A DNA stretch of 40,134 bases from an uncultured Bacteroidales bacterium (GCA_947367315.1 CANBDX010000016.1:1-40134); one strand, 5' to 3'. Numbered from the stretch's first letter, positions 7,831 through 17,159 are shown. Numbers and translations: made by a program. The notes: generated by a model from the sequence alone, not told the origin.

Positions 7831-7838
7831 CAAATATA
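7831..7838 (-). promoter_or_regulatory. -7 box for the NTF2-like gene
   Basis: On the minus strand the bases are TATATTTG, a full match to TAnnTTTG, 27 bases before the start codon at 7803 and within the 70-base gap after tamL. Confidence 0.55.
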
Positions 7839-7873
7839 GATGTGTGATTCCCAGGATTGTCGTGGGTTGTATC

Positions 7874-10048
7874 TTAGAACGGATAGCCGACTCCGAAGTG
7901 GAGGGCGTAGCCGTCACGGGCGAACCATTCTGCCGGGCGTACCCATTTTTGTTCGCGTGCAGGGTCGTGCATCTTGACACCCATATCTACTCGCAGCAGC
8001 AGGAAGTCCAGGTCAAGGCGGATACCAAGTCCCCAGTTGGCTGCGATGCTTTCAGCGAATTTGTCGGCGCGGAAGCGGGACAGCATGCTGTCGGTGCCGC
8101 CGTCATCCTGAAGCGTCCACACGTTGCCGGCATCTACAAAAAGGGCTCCGGCAAGCTTCCAGAAAAGGTTGAAACGATATTCAACATTTGCCTCCAGCCT
8201 CATGTCGCCGGTCTGGTTAGGAATGACGAACGATTTGTCCATAGGAGCCAATCCTGGACCGACAGTCCTGGCCTGCCATCCCCTGAGACTGTTCGCTCCT
8301 CCTCCGTAGAAGTGCTTTTCAAATGGAAGTGCAGACGAGTTGCCGTAGGCGTATCCCGCGCCGGCGACGAATCTTGTTGCCAGAGAGTGGCTGGCATTCT
8401 GTCCGAACACCCATGTCTTCCCTATGGTGATTTCTCCTCTGACGAACTGCGAGTATGGTGTATTCCATATTATTCCTGAGCCGTTGGAGTCCTTATCCAT
8501 GAACTGCTTGAAGGCGCTTAGCAGATTACCGGCCACATCCACCTGGAACCTCGTGTAGAATGCAGAGCTCTTTGGAATGCTTTCCGGGTTGGTCGTGTAA
8601 TACAATGTACCTCCCATTCCAAGGTCGAAGTGGTTCTGGTATGCATTTCTAAGGAACGGGTCATCGGAAAGATTCTCGTAGAAGTTCCTGTCAAGGTCGA
8701 ATATATTGACTATGTTCAGCTGGACGGGATAAATCTGGTAGAAGAAGCTGTTCCTGACGTTGCCGTTATAGCCATATGATGTAGAAATGATGTTCCTGGT
8801 GTATTCCGGACGGTTCTGATAGTTATATGAGACATTGATGTCAGTGCGTGGAATAGCTCCCTTGAAGATTCTGTACGGCAGAAGCAGGAAACGTGGGAAG
8901 CTCAATCCGGCAGAGACTCCGAACTCATTCGAGCGGACGTTGTCATTGAACTTGAACTGGAAGTTGCCCATGAAGCTGAGATTGAGCCATTCGCCTCCGT
9001 TGAATATGTTCTTGTGGTAGTACGAGATCTGTGGTGACACTCCGAACAGGCCGGAGGAGTTTGACGAAGCTTCCAGATTTACCTTGAATCCCTGCATCTT
9101 GGACTGCGTGAGCGTTATGGAGCAGTCCACAAGGTTGGTGTCCACCTTGGTCATCCCGATATTCACACTGCTGAAGATACGCAGTGCCGAAAGTCTTGAA
9201 TATGTGTTGTTTACCGCACTTTCGCTATATACTTCCCCAGGAATTATCGTATTCATACCCTTGAGCACGCTTTCCCTGAACTTCATGGTCTTGGGATATT
9301 CGATGGAGACATTATTGAAATAGAACTTCCTGATAGGCTCTGCCTGCTTCTCGCTTTCGTTCCTGGTGTATTCGTTGATCTTCATCTGGAGCAGGGCGCT
9401 ACCCGGAAAACTGAGTGTATCGGCCTCGAAAAAATAATAGTTTTTATTGAAGTCATAGAAACCCATGTTTCTCATGGCCAGGCTCGATCTTTCGCTCTCC
9501 TTTTCCAAGGCTACTTCCGACAGGATGTCTCCGACATGAAGGCTTGTCTTGGCGGAATCGCTTATGAAAGCTTCAGCAAACTCCCCTCTTTCCGGCAGCA
9601 CCACTTCTATATCCTTGATGGGATAACGTTTCCCAAGCGTAATCCTATATAGCACATTTACATTTCGCTTCTTCAGGCTTACGTCACTGTCAATTACAGA
9701 TCCGTAATATCCGAGTCGTTCAAGATGGTTATGCATGTTCTCGATCGAGCTTTCAACCATGGCTGCATCATACACTACCGGAGCAACTCCTATCCTTTTG
9801 ACGACCCGGTCCCAGAAACTGTCAGTTCCGTCAGACCAATTATATACATAGAGAAATGGAGTCCATGGATTATGCTTTTGCTTGAGATAAGGGGTCAATG
9901 TGCCTGCATTGAACTTTTTATCGTTTGTAATTTCAATCTCGGCTTTGGAAAGACGGTACTCTCCATCCTCCAACACCCTTGTTGTGCTGCAGGAAATGAC
10001 GGAAAACAGCACCAGGCAGGCGCATATTATGATTCTCAGACTCTTCAT
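7874..10048 (-). CDS. TamL-type BamA/TamA-family outer-membrane lipoprotein
   Basis: A 724-residue Omp85 protein. Residues 1-20 form a lipoprotein signal peptide ending in VISC (lipid on Cys20), the feature that separates Bacteroidetes TamL from TamA. POTRA-like domains occupy about residues 25-330, and the C-terminal half is a 16-strand barrel. The Omp85 loop-6 motif appears as FYGGGANSLRGWQ (LRGW in place of VRGF), and the chain ends HFGVGYPF with the C-terminal Phe needed for barrel insertion. TamL is thought to work with TamB in outer-membrane protein or lipid transport; no tamB is in the window. A near-ideal Bacteroidales promoter precedes it. Length is typical of the family. Confidence 0.92.
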   Translation of the reverse strand: MKSLRIIICACLVLFSVISCSTTRVLEDGEYRLSKAEIEITNDKKFNAGTLTPYLKQKHNPWTPFLYVYNWSDGTDSFWDRVVKRIGVAPVVYDAAMVESSIENMHNHLERLGYYGSVIDSDVSLKKRNVNVLYRITLGKRYPIKDIEVVLPERGEFAEAFISDSAKTSLHVGDILSEVALEKESERSSLAMRNMGFYDFNKNYYFFEADTLSFPGSALLQMKINEYTRNESEKQAEPIRKFYFNNVSIEYPKTMKFRESVLKGMNTIIPGEVYSESAVNNTYSRLSALRIFSSVNIGMTKVDTNLVDCSITLTQSKMQGFKVNLEASSNSSGLFGVSPQISYYHKNIFNGGEWLNLSFMGNFQFKFNDNVRSNEFGVSAGLSFPRFLLLPYRIFKGAIPRTDINVSYNYQNRPEYTRNIISTSYGYNGNVRNSFFYQIYPVQLNIVNIFDLDRNFYENLSDDPFLRNAYQNHFDLGMGGTLYYTTNPESIPKSSAFYTRFQVDVAGNLLSAFKQFMDKDSNGSGIIWNTPYSQFVRGEITIGKTWVFGQNASHSLATRFVAGAGYAYGNSSALPFEKHFYGGGANSLRGWQARTVGPGLAPMDKSFVIPNQTGDMRLEANVEYRFNLFWKLAGALFVDAGNVWTLQDDGGTDSMLSRFRADKFAESIAANWGLGIRLDLDFLLLRVDMGVKMHDPAREQKWVRPAEWFARDGYALHFGVGYPF

Positions 10049-10064
10049 CGAATGTTACGGAACG

Positions 10065-10095
10065 CAAATTTATCTCAATCTCCGCGTTTATCAAA
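10065..10095 (-). promoter_or_regulatory. Bacteroidales promoter for the TamL gene
   Basis: On the minus strand TTTG (10092-10095) is followed by 19 bases and then TAAATTTG (10065-10072), matching both the -33 and -7 consensus elements with ideal spacing. It is 17 bases before the start codon, so the leader is very short. Confidence 0.78.
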
Positions 10096-10146
10096 ATTTT
10101 GACCAAAATAATTGACCTCAAATGTTACAGATATTAATAATAATGA

Positions 10147-10154
10147 TAACTTTG
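10147..10154 (+). promoter_or_regulatory. -7 box for the decarboxylase operon
   Basis: TAACTTTG matches TAnnTTTG fully. The expected start of transcription is near 10161, giving a leader of about 68 bases. No good -33 element is seen. It diverges from the TamL promoter. Confidence 0.6.
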
Positions 10155-10167
10155 CGCTAAAATTCGG

Positions 10168-10188
10168 CAATCCGAGTGAGTCGGATTG
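10168..10188 (+). promoter_or_regulatory. Leader hairpin before the decarboxylase gene
   Basis: CAATCCGA and TCGGATTG form a perfect eight-bp stem with a five-base GTGAG loop. It would lie near the 5' end of the predicted transcript, 40 bases before the ATG. There is no T run, so it is not a simple terminator. It could stabilise the mRNA or bind a regulator. Confidence 0.5.
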
Positions 10189-10228
10189 GTGCCATTGAGG
10201 TAAAACAAACTTAATCACATTGTCTTAA

Positions 10229-11623
10229 ATGAAGAACAAGTACATCGATCTGATAGATCAGACATTCGAGTTCCCGCAGGATGAATTCATGGTGGAGGAT
10301 GGCGAACTCCACTTCCACGACATCAATATGATGGACATCATCAACCAGTATGGAACTCCTCTCAAGATCACGTATCTGCCTAAGATATCATCACAGATCC
10401 AGAGGGCAAAGCGTATGTTCAACGTAGCGATGGCCAAGGTTGACTACAAGGGTACATATAATTACTGCTACTGCACCAAGAGTTCTCATTTCGAGTTTGT
10501 GCTTAAGGAGGCGCTTAAGAATGACATCCACCTTGAGACATCGTCAGCCTTCGATCTTAATCTTATCGAAGCTCTTGAGTCAGAGGAGCTTGTAAACAAG
10601 GATCAGTATATAGTATGTAATGGCTTCAAGAAACCTGCATATATCGAGAACATTGCAAACTTTGCCAACAACGGCTGGAAGAACATCATTCCTGTTCTGG
10701 ACAACATGCATGAGCTTGAGGCCCTTGACAAGCTCGTACAGGTACCTGTGAATCTCGGTATCCGCATCGCTTCCGAGGAGGATCCCAAGTTTGACTTCTA
10801 TACATCCCGTCTAGGCATCCGCTACAGTGATATTGTGCCTTTCTACGAGAACATGATCAGCAAGAACAGAAAGTTCAAGCTGAAGATGCTCCACTTCTTC
10901 ATCAACACCGGAATGAGGGATACCGCATATTACTGGAACGAGCTTGCCAAATGCGTCGGTGTGTATTGTGACCTCAAGATGATATGCCCTGAACTCGACT
11001 CACTTAATATCGGTGGCGGCTTCCCTATCAAGAATTCACTTGCTTCTGATTTTGATTACGAATATATGGCCGAGGAAATCATCTCCCAGATCAAGATTAT
11101 GTGTAATGCCCGTGGAGTGGCAGAACCGAACATATTCACTGAGTTCGGAAGCTTTACTGTAGGTGAATCAGGAGCGACAATATTCCAGATTCTGGATATG
11201 AAGCAGCAGAATGACCGCGAGCGCTGGTATATGATAGATAGCTCATTCATGGTAACCCTCCCGGATACTTGGGGAATCAAACAGAAGTTCATCCTTCTTC
11301 CTATAAACAAATGGAATGACAAATATCAGCGTGTCTTCCTCGGAGGACTTACATGCGACAGTGAGGACTACTACAATGCGGATGCACATGCCAACGCCAT
11401 TTATCTCCCTGTGATTCAGGAGGATGATGAGCCTCTGTACATCGGCTTCTTCCATACCGGAGCCTATCAGGAATCGATTTCCGGATATGGTGGAATCCAG
11501 CACTGTCTGCAGCCTGCTCCAAAGCACATCATCATAGACAAGGATGAGAACGGTGACTACACAACCAAGCTTTTCAGCAAGGAACAGACATATAAATCAA
11601 TGCTTAAGATTCTGGGATATTAA
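10229..11623 (+). CDS. Fold-type III PLP decarboxylase, arginine decarboxylase-like (short form)
   Basis: A 464-residue cytoplasmic enzyme. The PLP lysine is probably Lys84 in YNYCYCTKSS, the glycine-rich phosphate loop is LNIGGGFP, and the second active-site block is GGLTCDSEDYY, whose Cys-Asp is contributed to the neighbouring subunit in this family; YGGIQHCL lies near the end. This is the Orn/DAP/Arg decarboxylase (group IV) fold. Bacteroidetes homologues of this size are usually annotated as arginine decarboxylase making agmatine for polyamines, but classic SpeA is about 630 residues with extra domains that are missing here. Substrate is therefore inferred. It is first in a three-gene run with a methyltransferase and a large ATP-grasp protein. 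Confidence 0.85.
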   Translation: MKNKYIDLIDQTFEFPQDEFMVEDGELHFHDINMMDIINQYGTPLKITYLPKISSQIQRAKRMFNVAMAKVDYKGTYNYCYCTKSSHFEFVLKEALKNDIHLETSSAFDLNLIEALESEELVNKDQYIVCNGFKKPAYIENIANFANNGWKNIIPVLDNMHELEALDKLVQVPVNLGIRIASEEDPKFDFYTSRLGIRYSDIVPFYENMISKNRKFKLKMLHFFINTGMRDTAYYWNELAKCVGVYCDLKMICPELDSLNIGGGFPIKNSLASDFDYEYMAEEIISQIKIMCNARGVAEPNIFTEFGSFTVGESGATIFQILDMKQQNDRERWYMIDSSFMVTLPDTWGIKQKFILLPINKWNDKYQRVFLGGLTCDSEDYYNADAHANAIYLPVIQEDDEPLYIGFFHTGAYQESISGYGGIQHCLQPAPKHIIIDKDENGDYTTKLFSKEQTYKSMLKILGY

Positions 11624-11624
11624 T

Positions 11625-12380
11625 ATGGGAATATCCAATAATGAAATAAAGAAGGTCAAGGCTCTTCAGCAGAAGAAGTTCAGGGATGAGTCGGGACTTT
11701 TTATCGTGGAAGGGGAAAAGATGGTCGATGAGGCTATGGAATCCCCTTTCCACGTTGAATGTGTGTACAGACGCGATGAAATAGGTGAAGAGGCCATGAA
11801 AAGGATATCATCCCTTGCATCCCCTTCTCCTGTGCTCGCAGTTGTTAGAAAGCCGGAAGATACGTATGTTTCAGATCCTGCGAGTCTTGGAAATCTTCTT
11901 GATAAAGGAGGTCTGTTCCTCGCTTTGGACACAATCCGCGATCCCGGCAATCTGGGAACAATACTCAGGATTGCCGACTGGTTCGGAATTGATGCGGTGT
12001 TTGCTGCCAGAGACACAGTGGATGTCTTCAATCCAAAAGTTGTGCAGGCAACTATGGGAGCCGTTTTCCGTGTGAAACTGCATTATGTGGATCTTCCTGC
12101 GGTGTCTGATATGGTACTGGAGCGTGGCGGAAAGGTTTATGGCACATTTCTGGACGGAAAGGACATGTATTCGCGGGCACTCTCCACGGGAAAGGATGCG
12201 CCTGTTGTGATTGTCATCGGAAACGAGTCAGAAGGTATCTCGGAAGCCATGGCCGCCAAGGTTTCCGACCGTCTTTACATCCCTCCTTATCCAAGGGAAT
12301 GCTCCGGTTCAGAGTCATTGAACGCGGCCGTAGCCACAGCTATAACCGTAGCGGAATTCAGAAGAAGAGACAACGTATGA
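11625..12380 (+). CDS. TrmH/SpoU-family RNA 2'-O-methyltransferase
   Basis: A 251-residue SPOUT-class enzyme that uses S-adenosylmethionine to methylate ribose in tRNA or rRNA. The three family motifs are present: ALDTIRDPGNLGTILRIADW, VIVIGNESEGIS, and YIPPYPRECSGSESLNAAVA (usually IPM.G...SLNVSVA). An N-terminal substrate-binding domain (KFRDESGLFIVEGEKMVDEA) precedes them, as in RlmB/TsnR-like proteins. The ATG at 11625 was preferred over an earlier one inside the decarboxylase gene because it lies one base after that stop and begins the conserved part. The TGA overlaps the next ATG (ATGA). Exact target nucleotide is unknown. Confidence 0.92.
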   Translation: MGISNNEIKKVKALQQKKFRDESGLFIVEGEKMVDEAMESPFHVECVYRRDEIGEEAMKRISSLASPSPVLAVVRKPEDTYVSDPASLGNLLDKGGLFLALDTIRDPGNLGTILRIADWFGIDAVFAARDTVDVFNPKVVQATMGAVFRVKLHYVDLPAVSDMVLERGGKVYGTFLDGKDMYSRALSTGKDAPVVIVIGNESEGISEAMAAKVSDRLYIPPYPRECSGSESLNAAVATAITVAEFRRRDNV

Positions 12381-15364
12381 ATACAATAGAACCTGTTCTT
12401 TTAAAGGAACTCAACGAGACTGACTACGAATCCCTGATCAGCAGGAGAATCAGAAAGATCCTGATGATCTGCAGCAACTATGATGCATTCATACTTGAAG
12501 AGGACGGTCAGATAGAGACTCAGATCCATCAGGAATATATCGACCTGAAACTGAGCAATCCTCCAAAATTCATATGGGTGCAGACTGCAGCAGAGGCACG
12601 TGAGCTTCTGAATACTGTGGTAGGTATAGACATGGTCATGTGCATGTACAATGTGACTGACAAGGATGTGTTTGCGCTTGCAGCAGAGATAAAGCAGGAG
12701 CGTCCGAACCTTCCTTTCGTACTTCTGACACATTTCTCTAAGGAGGTGTACCGCAGACTTGCACTTCAGGACACATCTGCCATCGACTACATGTTCTGCT
12801 GGCACGGCAATGCAGACCTTATCGTAGCTATCGTAAAGCTGTTCGAGGATCTTCAGAATGCCGAGCACGACATACTTGGTGTAGGAGTGCAGGCAATCCT
12901 TCTTGTAGAGGACTCTGTCAGATATTATTCCACATATCTGCCGGAGCTATACAAACTGATTCTCATGCAGACCCGTGAGTTCCTTAAGGAAACCCTTAAC
13001 GAACAGCAGAGAAAGATCCGCAAGCGTTCAAGACCTAAGATTCTTCTGGCAACCAATCTGGATGATGCAATGGCGATGTATGAGAAGTACAAGACCAACC
13101 TTCTCGGTGTCATTTCAGATGTGGGATTCACGGTCCATAGAGGAGAAGGACCGGACAAGGAAAAGCTTGATGCCGGAATAGACCTGGTACGTCACATACG
13201 TCAGGACGACCCTATGATGCCTATACTCCTTCAATCTTCTCAAGACAGTATGTCCTCTGTGGCTGAGGAACTTAAGGTGGGTTTCCTAAGGAAATACTCA
13301 AAGACGCTCATGCTTCAGCTTTCCGACTATATAAAGGAAGAATTCGGTTTTGGAGACTTCGTGTTCAGGGATGCTTCGCGCAGGGAATACGGGCGTGCAG
13401 CCAACCTGAAGGAGCTTGAGGCCCTGATGCGTACGGTACCTGACTCCGTCCTGCTTGCCAACACTTCAAAGAACATGATGTCCAAGTGGTTCTATTCACG
13501 CGGACTGTTCACCCTTGGTGCAAGATTCAAGGAGGTGCTTGACAGCCAGTTTGCCGATGTCGCTGCAATGCGTGAATATGTATCCCAGCAGATCCATGAT
13601 TTCCATGCACTTACAGGACGCGGGGTTATCGCACATTTCGATGCACCTACATACGGACGTCATATATGGTTTGCACGCATGGGAGAAGGGTCGCTCGGAG
13701 GAAAGGCCCGCGGTCTGGCATTTCTTAACAGCATGGTCTATAAATACGGCCTTTCTGATAAGTATGCCGGAGTTAAGATATCCATTCCTAGGACAATCGT
13801 CATCGCTACCGATTATTTCGACCAGTTCATCCTGGAGAATGACCTGCAATATGTCATAGATTCCGACATATCTGACGAAGAGATTCTGTCCGAGTTTGTG
13901 GCGGCACGTCTGCCGGAGAAGCTTGTAGACCAGCTGAGAGTCTATGTGAATACGGCCCGCTCCCCTTTTGCAGTACGTTCGAGCTCAAAGCTGGAAGACA
14001 GCAGCTATCAGCCTTTTGCCGGTGTTTATTCCACATATATGGTTCCTCTCGTAGAGAACAGAGACCAGATGCTGCGTATGCTCGGTAAGGCTATAAAGAG
14101 CGTTTATGCATCAGTGTTCTACAGCGGCAGCAGGACATATATCCAGACAACGGCTAATCTGCTCAGCGAGGAAAAGATGGCAGTGGTCGTGCAGAGCATA
14201 TGCGGATCGGAACATGACGGACTTTACTATCCGATGATTTCAGGAGTAGCAAGGTCGGTGAACTTCTACCCTATAGGAAACGAGAAGGCCGAAGACGGCA
14301 TCGTGAATCTGGCTTTCGGCTTGGGAAAGACAGTTGTGGACGGAGGTAAGACCTTGAGATTCAGCCCGAGATATCCAAAGAAGATACTGCAGCTCTCCGA
14401 TCCGAAACTTGCACTGCGGGACACCCAGAAGGAGATGTACGCACTTGACCTGAGGCCTGGGGCATTCAAGATATCAATGAACGAAGGCATCAATCTCGCT
14501 CACCCTCAGGTGGCAGAGGTACTGGCATCATATCCTCATCCTGAACTTGTGGCATCCACATTCAGCATGGAGAACAACCGCATGGTACCTGGAATAACGG
14601 CTCGTGGGCCACGTGTGGTCTCATTCGACTCCATATTGAAATATGGACGCTATCCCCTTGCTCAGATTCTACAGGAACTTATGGAAATATGCAGGAAGGA
14701 GCTTATGTGTGATGTGGAGATTGAATTTGCGGCTGACCTCTATAGTGCTGCTTCCGGCTCCGGACTTGTGCTCAAGCTTTTACAGGTAAGGCCGGTCGGA
14801 GAGTTCTCTGAGGATAGTTCAACTACAATAGATAAGGCTTCGGAATCTATCGGACAGGTCTATCTGAAGTCCTCAAAGGCGTTGGGGTCGGGCTATGTCG
14901 ATTGTATGAAATACATAATTCATGTGCCATCCGCCACATTTGACAGCGCCCGCACACGTGAAATGGCGGCAGAGATAGCCTCTTTGAATTCCGAACTCTC
15001 ACGCAGCGGAGCATCCTACCTTCTTGCAGGTCCGGGACGTTGGGGCTCATCTGACCCTTGGCTTGGAATACCAGTGCTCTGGAGTGATATTTCAGAAGCA
15101 AAGATGATAGTGGAGACCGCTATTCCGGGATTCCAGATAGAGCCGAGCCAGGGAACCCATTTTTTCCAGAACATCACTTCTCTTGGAGTGGGATATCTTA
15201 CAATAGACACCGTAAATCGTGACGGATTCCTGGATGAGGATGCGATTTCGGCTCTGGAATGTGTCCATGACGGGGCCTATGTCAAGATGTATAAGGCCCC
15301 TGAGAACATGATCGGCTTTATCGACCGCTCGTCCAATAAGGCTGTCGTGGGTCTTACTGTCTGA
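12377..15364 (+). CDS. Receiver-like plus PPDK/PEP-synthase-type ATP-grasp protein
   Basis: A 995-residue protein. The start at 12377 overlaps the methyltransferase stop as ATGA; an upstream start is inside that gene. Residues about 15-160 look like a degenerate receiver fold. Residues about 170-350 look like a second one with a long insertion: ILLVEDS (acid pair), GVISDVGF (possible phosphorylated Asp), LLQSSQ and FLRKYS (Lys). The main part is the nucleotide-binding ATP-grasp domain of pyruvate phosphate dikinase/PEP synthase: GEGSLGGKARGLAFLN, then ARSPFAVRSSSKLEDSS and FAGVYSTY. The phosphohistidine swivelling domain and the PEP-binding TIM barrel of true PEP synthases are absent. Known in Bacteroidetes as PEP/pyruvate-binding proteins; reaction unknown. 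Signal input through the receiver domains is inference. Confidence 0.8.
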   Translation: MNTIEPVLLKELNETDYESLISRRIRKILMICSNYDAFILEEDGQIETQIHQEYIDLKLSNPPKFIWVQTAAEARELLNTVVGIDMVMCMYNVTDKDVFALAAEIKQERPNLPFVLLTHFSKEVYRRLALQDTSAIDYMFCWHGNADLIVAIVKLFEDLQNAEHDILGVGVQAILLVEDSVRYYSTYLPELYKLILMQTREFLKETLNEQQRKIRKRSRPKILLATNLDDAMAMYEKYKTNLLGVISDVGFTVHRGEGPDKEKLDAGIDLVRHIRQDDPMMPILLQSSQDSMSSVAEELKVGFLRKYSKTLMLQLSDYIKEEFGFGDFVFRDASRREYGRAANLKELEALMRTVPDSVLLANTSKNMMSKWFYSRGLFTLGARFKEVLDSQFADVAAMREYVSQQIHDFHALTGRGVIAHFDAPTYGRHIWFARMGEGSLGGKARGLAFLNSMVYKYGLSDKYAGVKISIPRTIVIATDYFDQFILENDLQYVIDSDISDEEILSEFVAARLPEKLVDQLRVYVNTARSPFAVRSSSKLEDSSYQPFAGVYSTYMVPLVENRDQMLRMLGKAIKSVYASVFYSGSRTYIQTTANLLSEEKMAVVVQSICGSEHDGLYYPMISGVARSVNFYPIGNEKAEDGIVNLAFGLGKTVVDGGKTLRFSPRYPKKILQLSDPKLALRDTQKEMYALDLRPGAFKISMNEGINLAHPQVAEVLASYPHPELVASTFSMENNRMVPGITARGPRVVSFDSILKYGRYPLAQILQELMEICRKELMCDVEIEFAADLYSAASGSGLVLKLLQVRPVGEFSEDSSTTIDKASESIGQVYLKSSKALGSGYVDCMKYIIHVPSATFDSARTREMAAEIASLNSELSRSGASYLLAGPGRWGSSDPWLGIPVLWSDISEAKMIVETAIPGFQIEPSQGTHFFQNITSLGVGYLTIDTVNRDGFLDEDAISALECVHDGAYVKMYKAPENMIGFIDRSSNKAVVGLTV

Positions 15365-15365
15365 C

Positions 15366-17033
15366 TCAGACGATCTGAAGCACGACGGCATCCATCGGCG
15401 GAACGGTGACTTCTATGACAGAGCCCGGGTGGAGGGCCTCCGTGACAGGAATTCCCATCCACTCGAAGGCATGTGACGGGATCGTGATATTCATCCTGCA
15501 CTCAGACTGCGAGAAGTTCGCTGCAATCAGCAGTGTGTGCTCTTCGTAGTCTCTGAGGAACGCGAAATGTCTGTCCTTGTTGAAGCCGTCCGAACTGTAG
15601 TTGCAGTAGCAAAGGTCGTAGGTCGTGCCTTTGCTGATGGCCTCGTCAGATGAAGCAAAACGGATTGCATGGGCGAAGCGGCAGAAAAATGCCGCCTCTT
15701 CCGGCTTCAGACCTGCTTTAGTAAGCTTAGCCGGGCTCATGCTTTCGTACTCCCCGCTCCTGATGACCATCCTGAGCCTGCGTACCGAGCCGATGCTCCA
15801 CCAGTCGAAGATGGTAGTCCTGCCGTCTTTTCCGCTGAATCCTTCTTCGTCCATTCCCTTTTCCCCCACCTCTTCTCCGAAATATATCATGAAAGGAGCG
15901 GTGTTGAGATAGAGCGACACGAAAAGCGGAGCGAATGCACCGGCCATATTCTTTCCGAAAAAGTCTGAGGTGAAGCGCTGCTCGTCGTGATTCTCCATGA
16001 AATTGAGCATATATGGCTGCAGGTCAGAGAGAAACTGCCAGTTGCGTGTAATCCCTGTGGCCGACTGCCAGAGTTCCACCGGCATCCCGTTGTCGTTCAC
16101 GCTCTTTTCCACTACTGCCCTGAGCGTATCGTACAGTCCGGATTTGTCATAGAGGTAATCGAAACCCACTTCCTTGATATATTCCCTGTAAAGCTCCTTC
16201 TTGTAGACCTCTGCTATGAAGATAACTGAAGGATATTTCTTTTTTATCCTGCCGATAGACCATTTGAAGAACTGCGGAGGTACAAGCTCAACCATGTCAC
16301 ATCTGAATCCGTCCACGCCCTTGGATGCCCAGAAATCTATGATGTCTGCCATCTTGTCCCAGGTGCCTGTGTGAGCATCTCCGTAGTTGATCTTCACTGT
16401 CTCATACCAGTCGTTTATGCCCGGCTCCGGCGTGTAGCAGTTGTTTCCCGTTGCCATGGCCGGCATTTCGTGGTAAGGCTTCATGCCCTTTGGACATGGG
16501 GTCGGAAGTTTCAGTGCCTGGCCGGTATAATAGAAGAAATCGTTTTCGCTTTTCCAGTGGACGGTCTTGTCATCCTCGGCTCCAAGCACCGGATGTCCTG
16601 GAACAGGATTGACCTTGCCGTAGTCACGGGAGACATGATTTGGCACGAAATCCATGATTAGCTTCAGGCCGTTATCATGTGTCCTCTTTATCAGCTGCTC
16701 GAATTCAGCCATCCTATCATCCGGATTGTCAGCAAGATACGGATTCACGTCGTAGTAGTCGCAGATGGCATATGGAGAGCCAGCAAGGCCTTTGACAAAC
16801 TGAGGATGCGATGGCATGCAGCCGTCTTCAGTTGCCTGTGTGGAATGACGCAGGATACCTGTGTACCATACATGACTGCAGCCCAGCCACTTGAGATATT
16901 TGAGGGTAGAGTCGTCTATGTCGGAGAATTTTCCTGTGCCGTTGTCTGTGAGAGAGCCGTTCTTCTTCGGTCTTACCTCGTCATTGCCCCAGAGTCTCGG
17001 GAGCATCTGGTATATAATCGGTTTTGCTGTCAT
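15366..17033 (-). CDS. Cytoplasmic GH13 alpha-amylase-family enzyme
   Basis: A 555-residue enzyme without signal peptide, acting on alpha-glucans inside the cell. The four GH13 regions are visible: DFVPNHVSR, GFRCDMVEL (nucleophile Asp), FIAEVYK (acid Glu) and NFMENHDEQR (transition-state Asp). The TIM barrel opens with IYQMLPRLWG and the C-terminal beta domain ends VTVPPMDAVVLQIV. The reading frame can be extended six codons to a TTG at 17051, but the ATG at 17033 begins the conserved sequence and was chosen. Its stop codon is one base from the stop of the convergent ATP-grasp gene. A -7 box at 17128 gives it its own promoter after nrdG. Exact substrate specificity cannot be read. Confidence 0.92.
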   Translation of the reverse strand: MTAKPIIYQMLPRLWGNDEVRPKKNGSLTDNGTGKFSDIDDSTLKYLKWLGCSHVWYTGILRHSTQATEDGCMPSHPQFVKGLAGSPYAICDYYDVNPYLADNPDDRMAEFEQLIKRTHDNGLKLIMDFVPNHVSRDYGKVNPVPGHPVLGAEDDKTVHWKSENDFFYYTGQALKLPTPCPKGMKPYHEMPAMATGNNCYTPEPGINDWYETVKINYGDAHTGTWDKMADIIDFWASKGVDGFRCDMVELVPPQFFKWSIGRIKKKYPSVIFIAEVYKKELYREYIKEVGFDYLYDKSGLYDTLRAVVEKSVNDNGMPVELWQSATGITRNWQFLSDLQPYMLNFMENHDEQRFTSDFFGKNMAGAFAPLFVSLYLNTAPFMIYFGEEVGEKGMDEEGFSGKDGRTTIFDWWSIGSVRRLRMVIRSGEYESMSPAKLTKAGLKPEEAAFFCRFAHAIRFASSDEAISKGTTYDLCYCNYSSDGFNKDRHFAFLRDYEEHTLLIAANFSQSECRMNITIPSHAFEWMGIPVTEALHPGSVIEVTVPPMDAVVLQIV

Positions 17034-17127
17034 ATCTATTCTGTTTCGCAAGTTGTAAGTTAGTGCTAATCTGAAAATTTGTGCGGCTTGCGAAAGTTAT
17101 GTTAGTGCGGTTTTAAATTTCGCGGAG

Positions 17128-17135
17128 CAAAGGTA
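17128..17135 (-). promoter_or_regulatory. -7 box for the cytoplasmic GH13 gene
   Basis: On the minus strand TACCTTTG matches TAnnTTTG; TTG occurs 20 bases further upstream (17156-17158). It lies between nrdG and the GH13 gene and predicts a leader of roughly 87 bases. Confidence 0.65.
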
Positions 17136-17159
17136 CAACAAAATAAATGCCGTCACAAG

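Noticed and set aside
7844..8479. 211-residue plus-strand open frame
   Set aside because: It lies wholly opposite the barrel-coding part of the TamL gene, which has clear motifs; the frame is a shadow.
12299..12376. Earlier start for the ATP-grasp protein
   Set aside because: It would lie in the coding end of the methyltransferase, and the ATG at 12377 gives a normal ATGA overlap.
17034..17051. Upstream TTG start for the cytoplasmic GH13 enzyme
   Set aside because: The ATG at 17033 begins the conserved sequence and the six added residues have no support.
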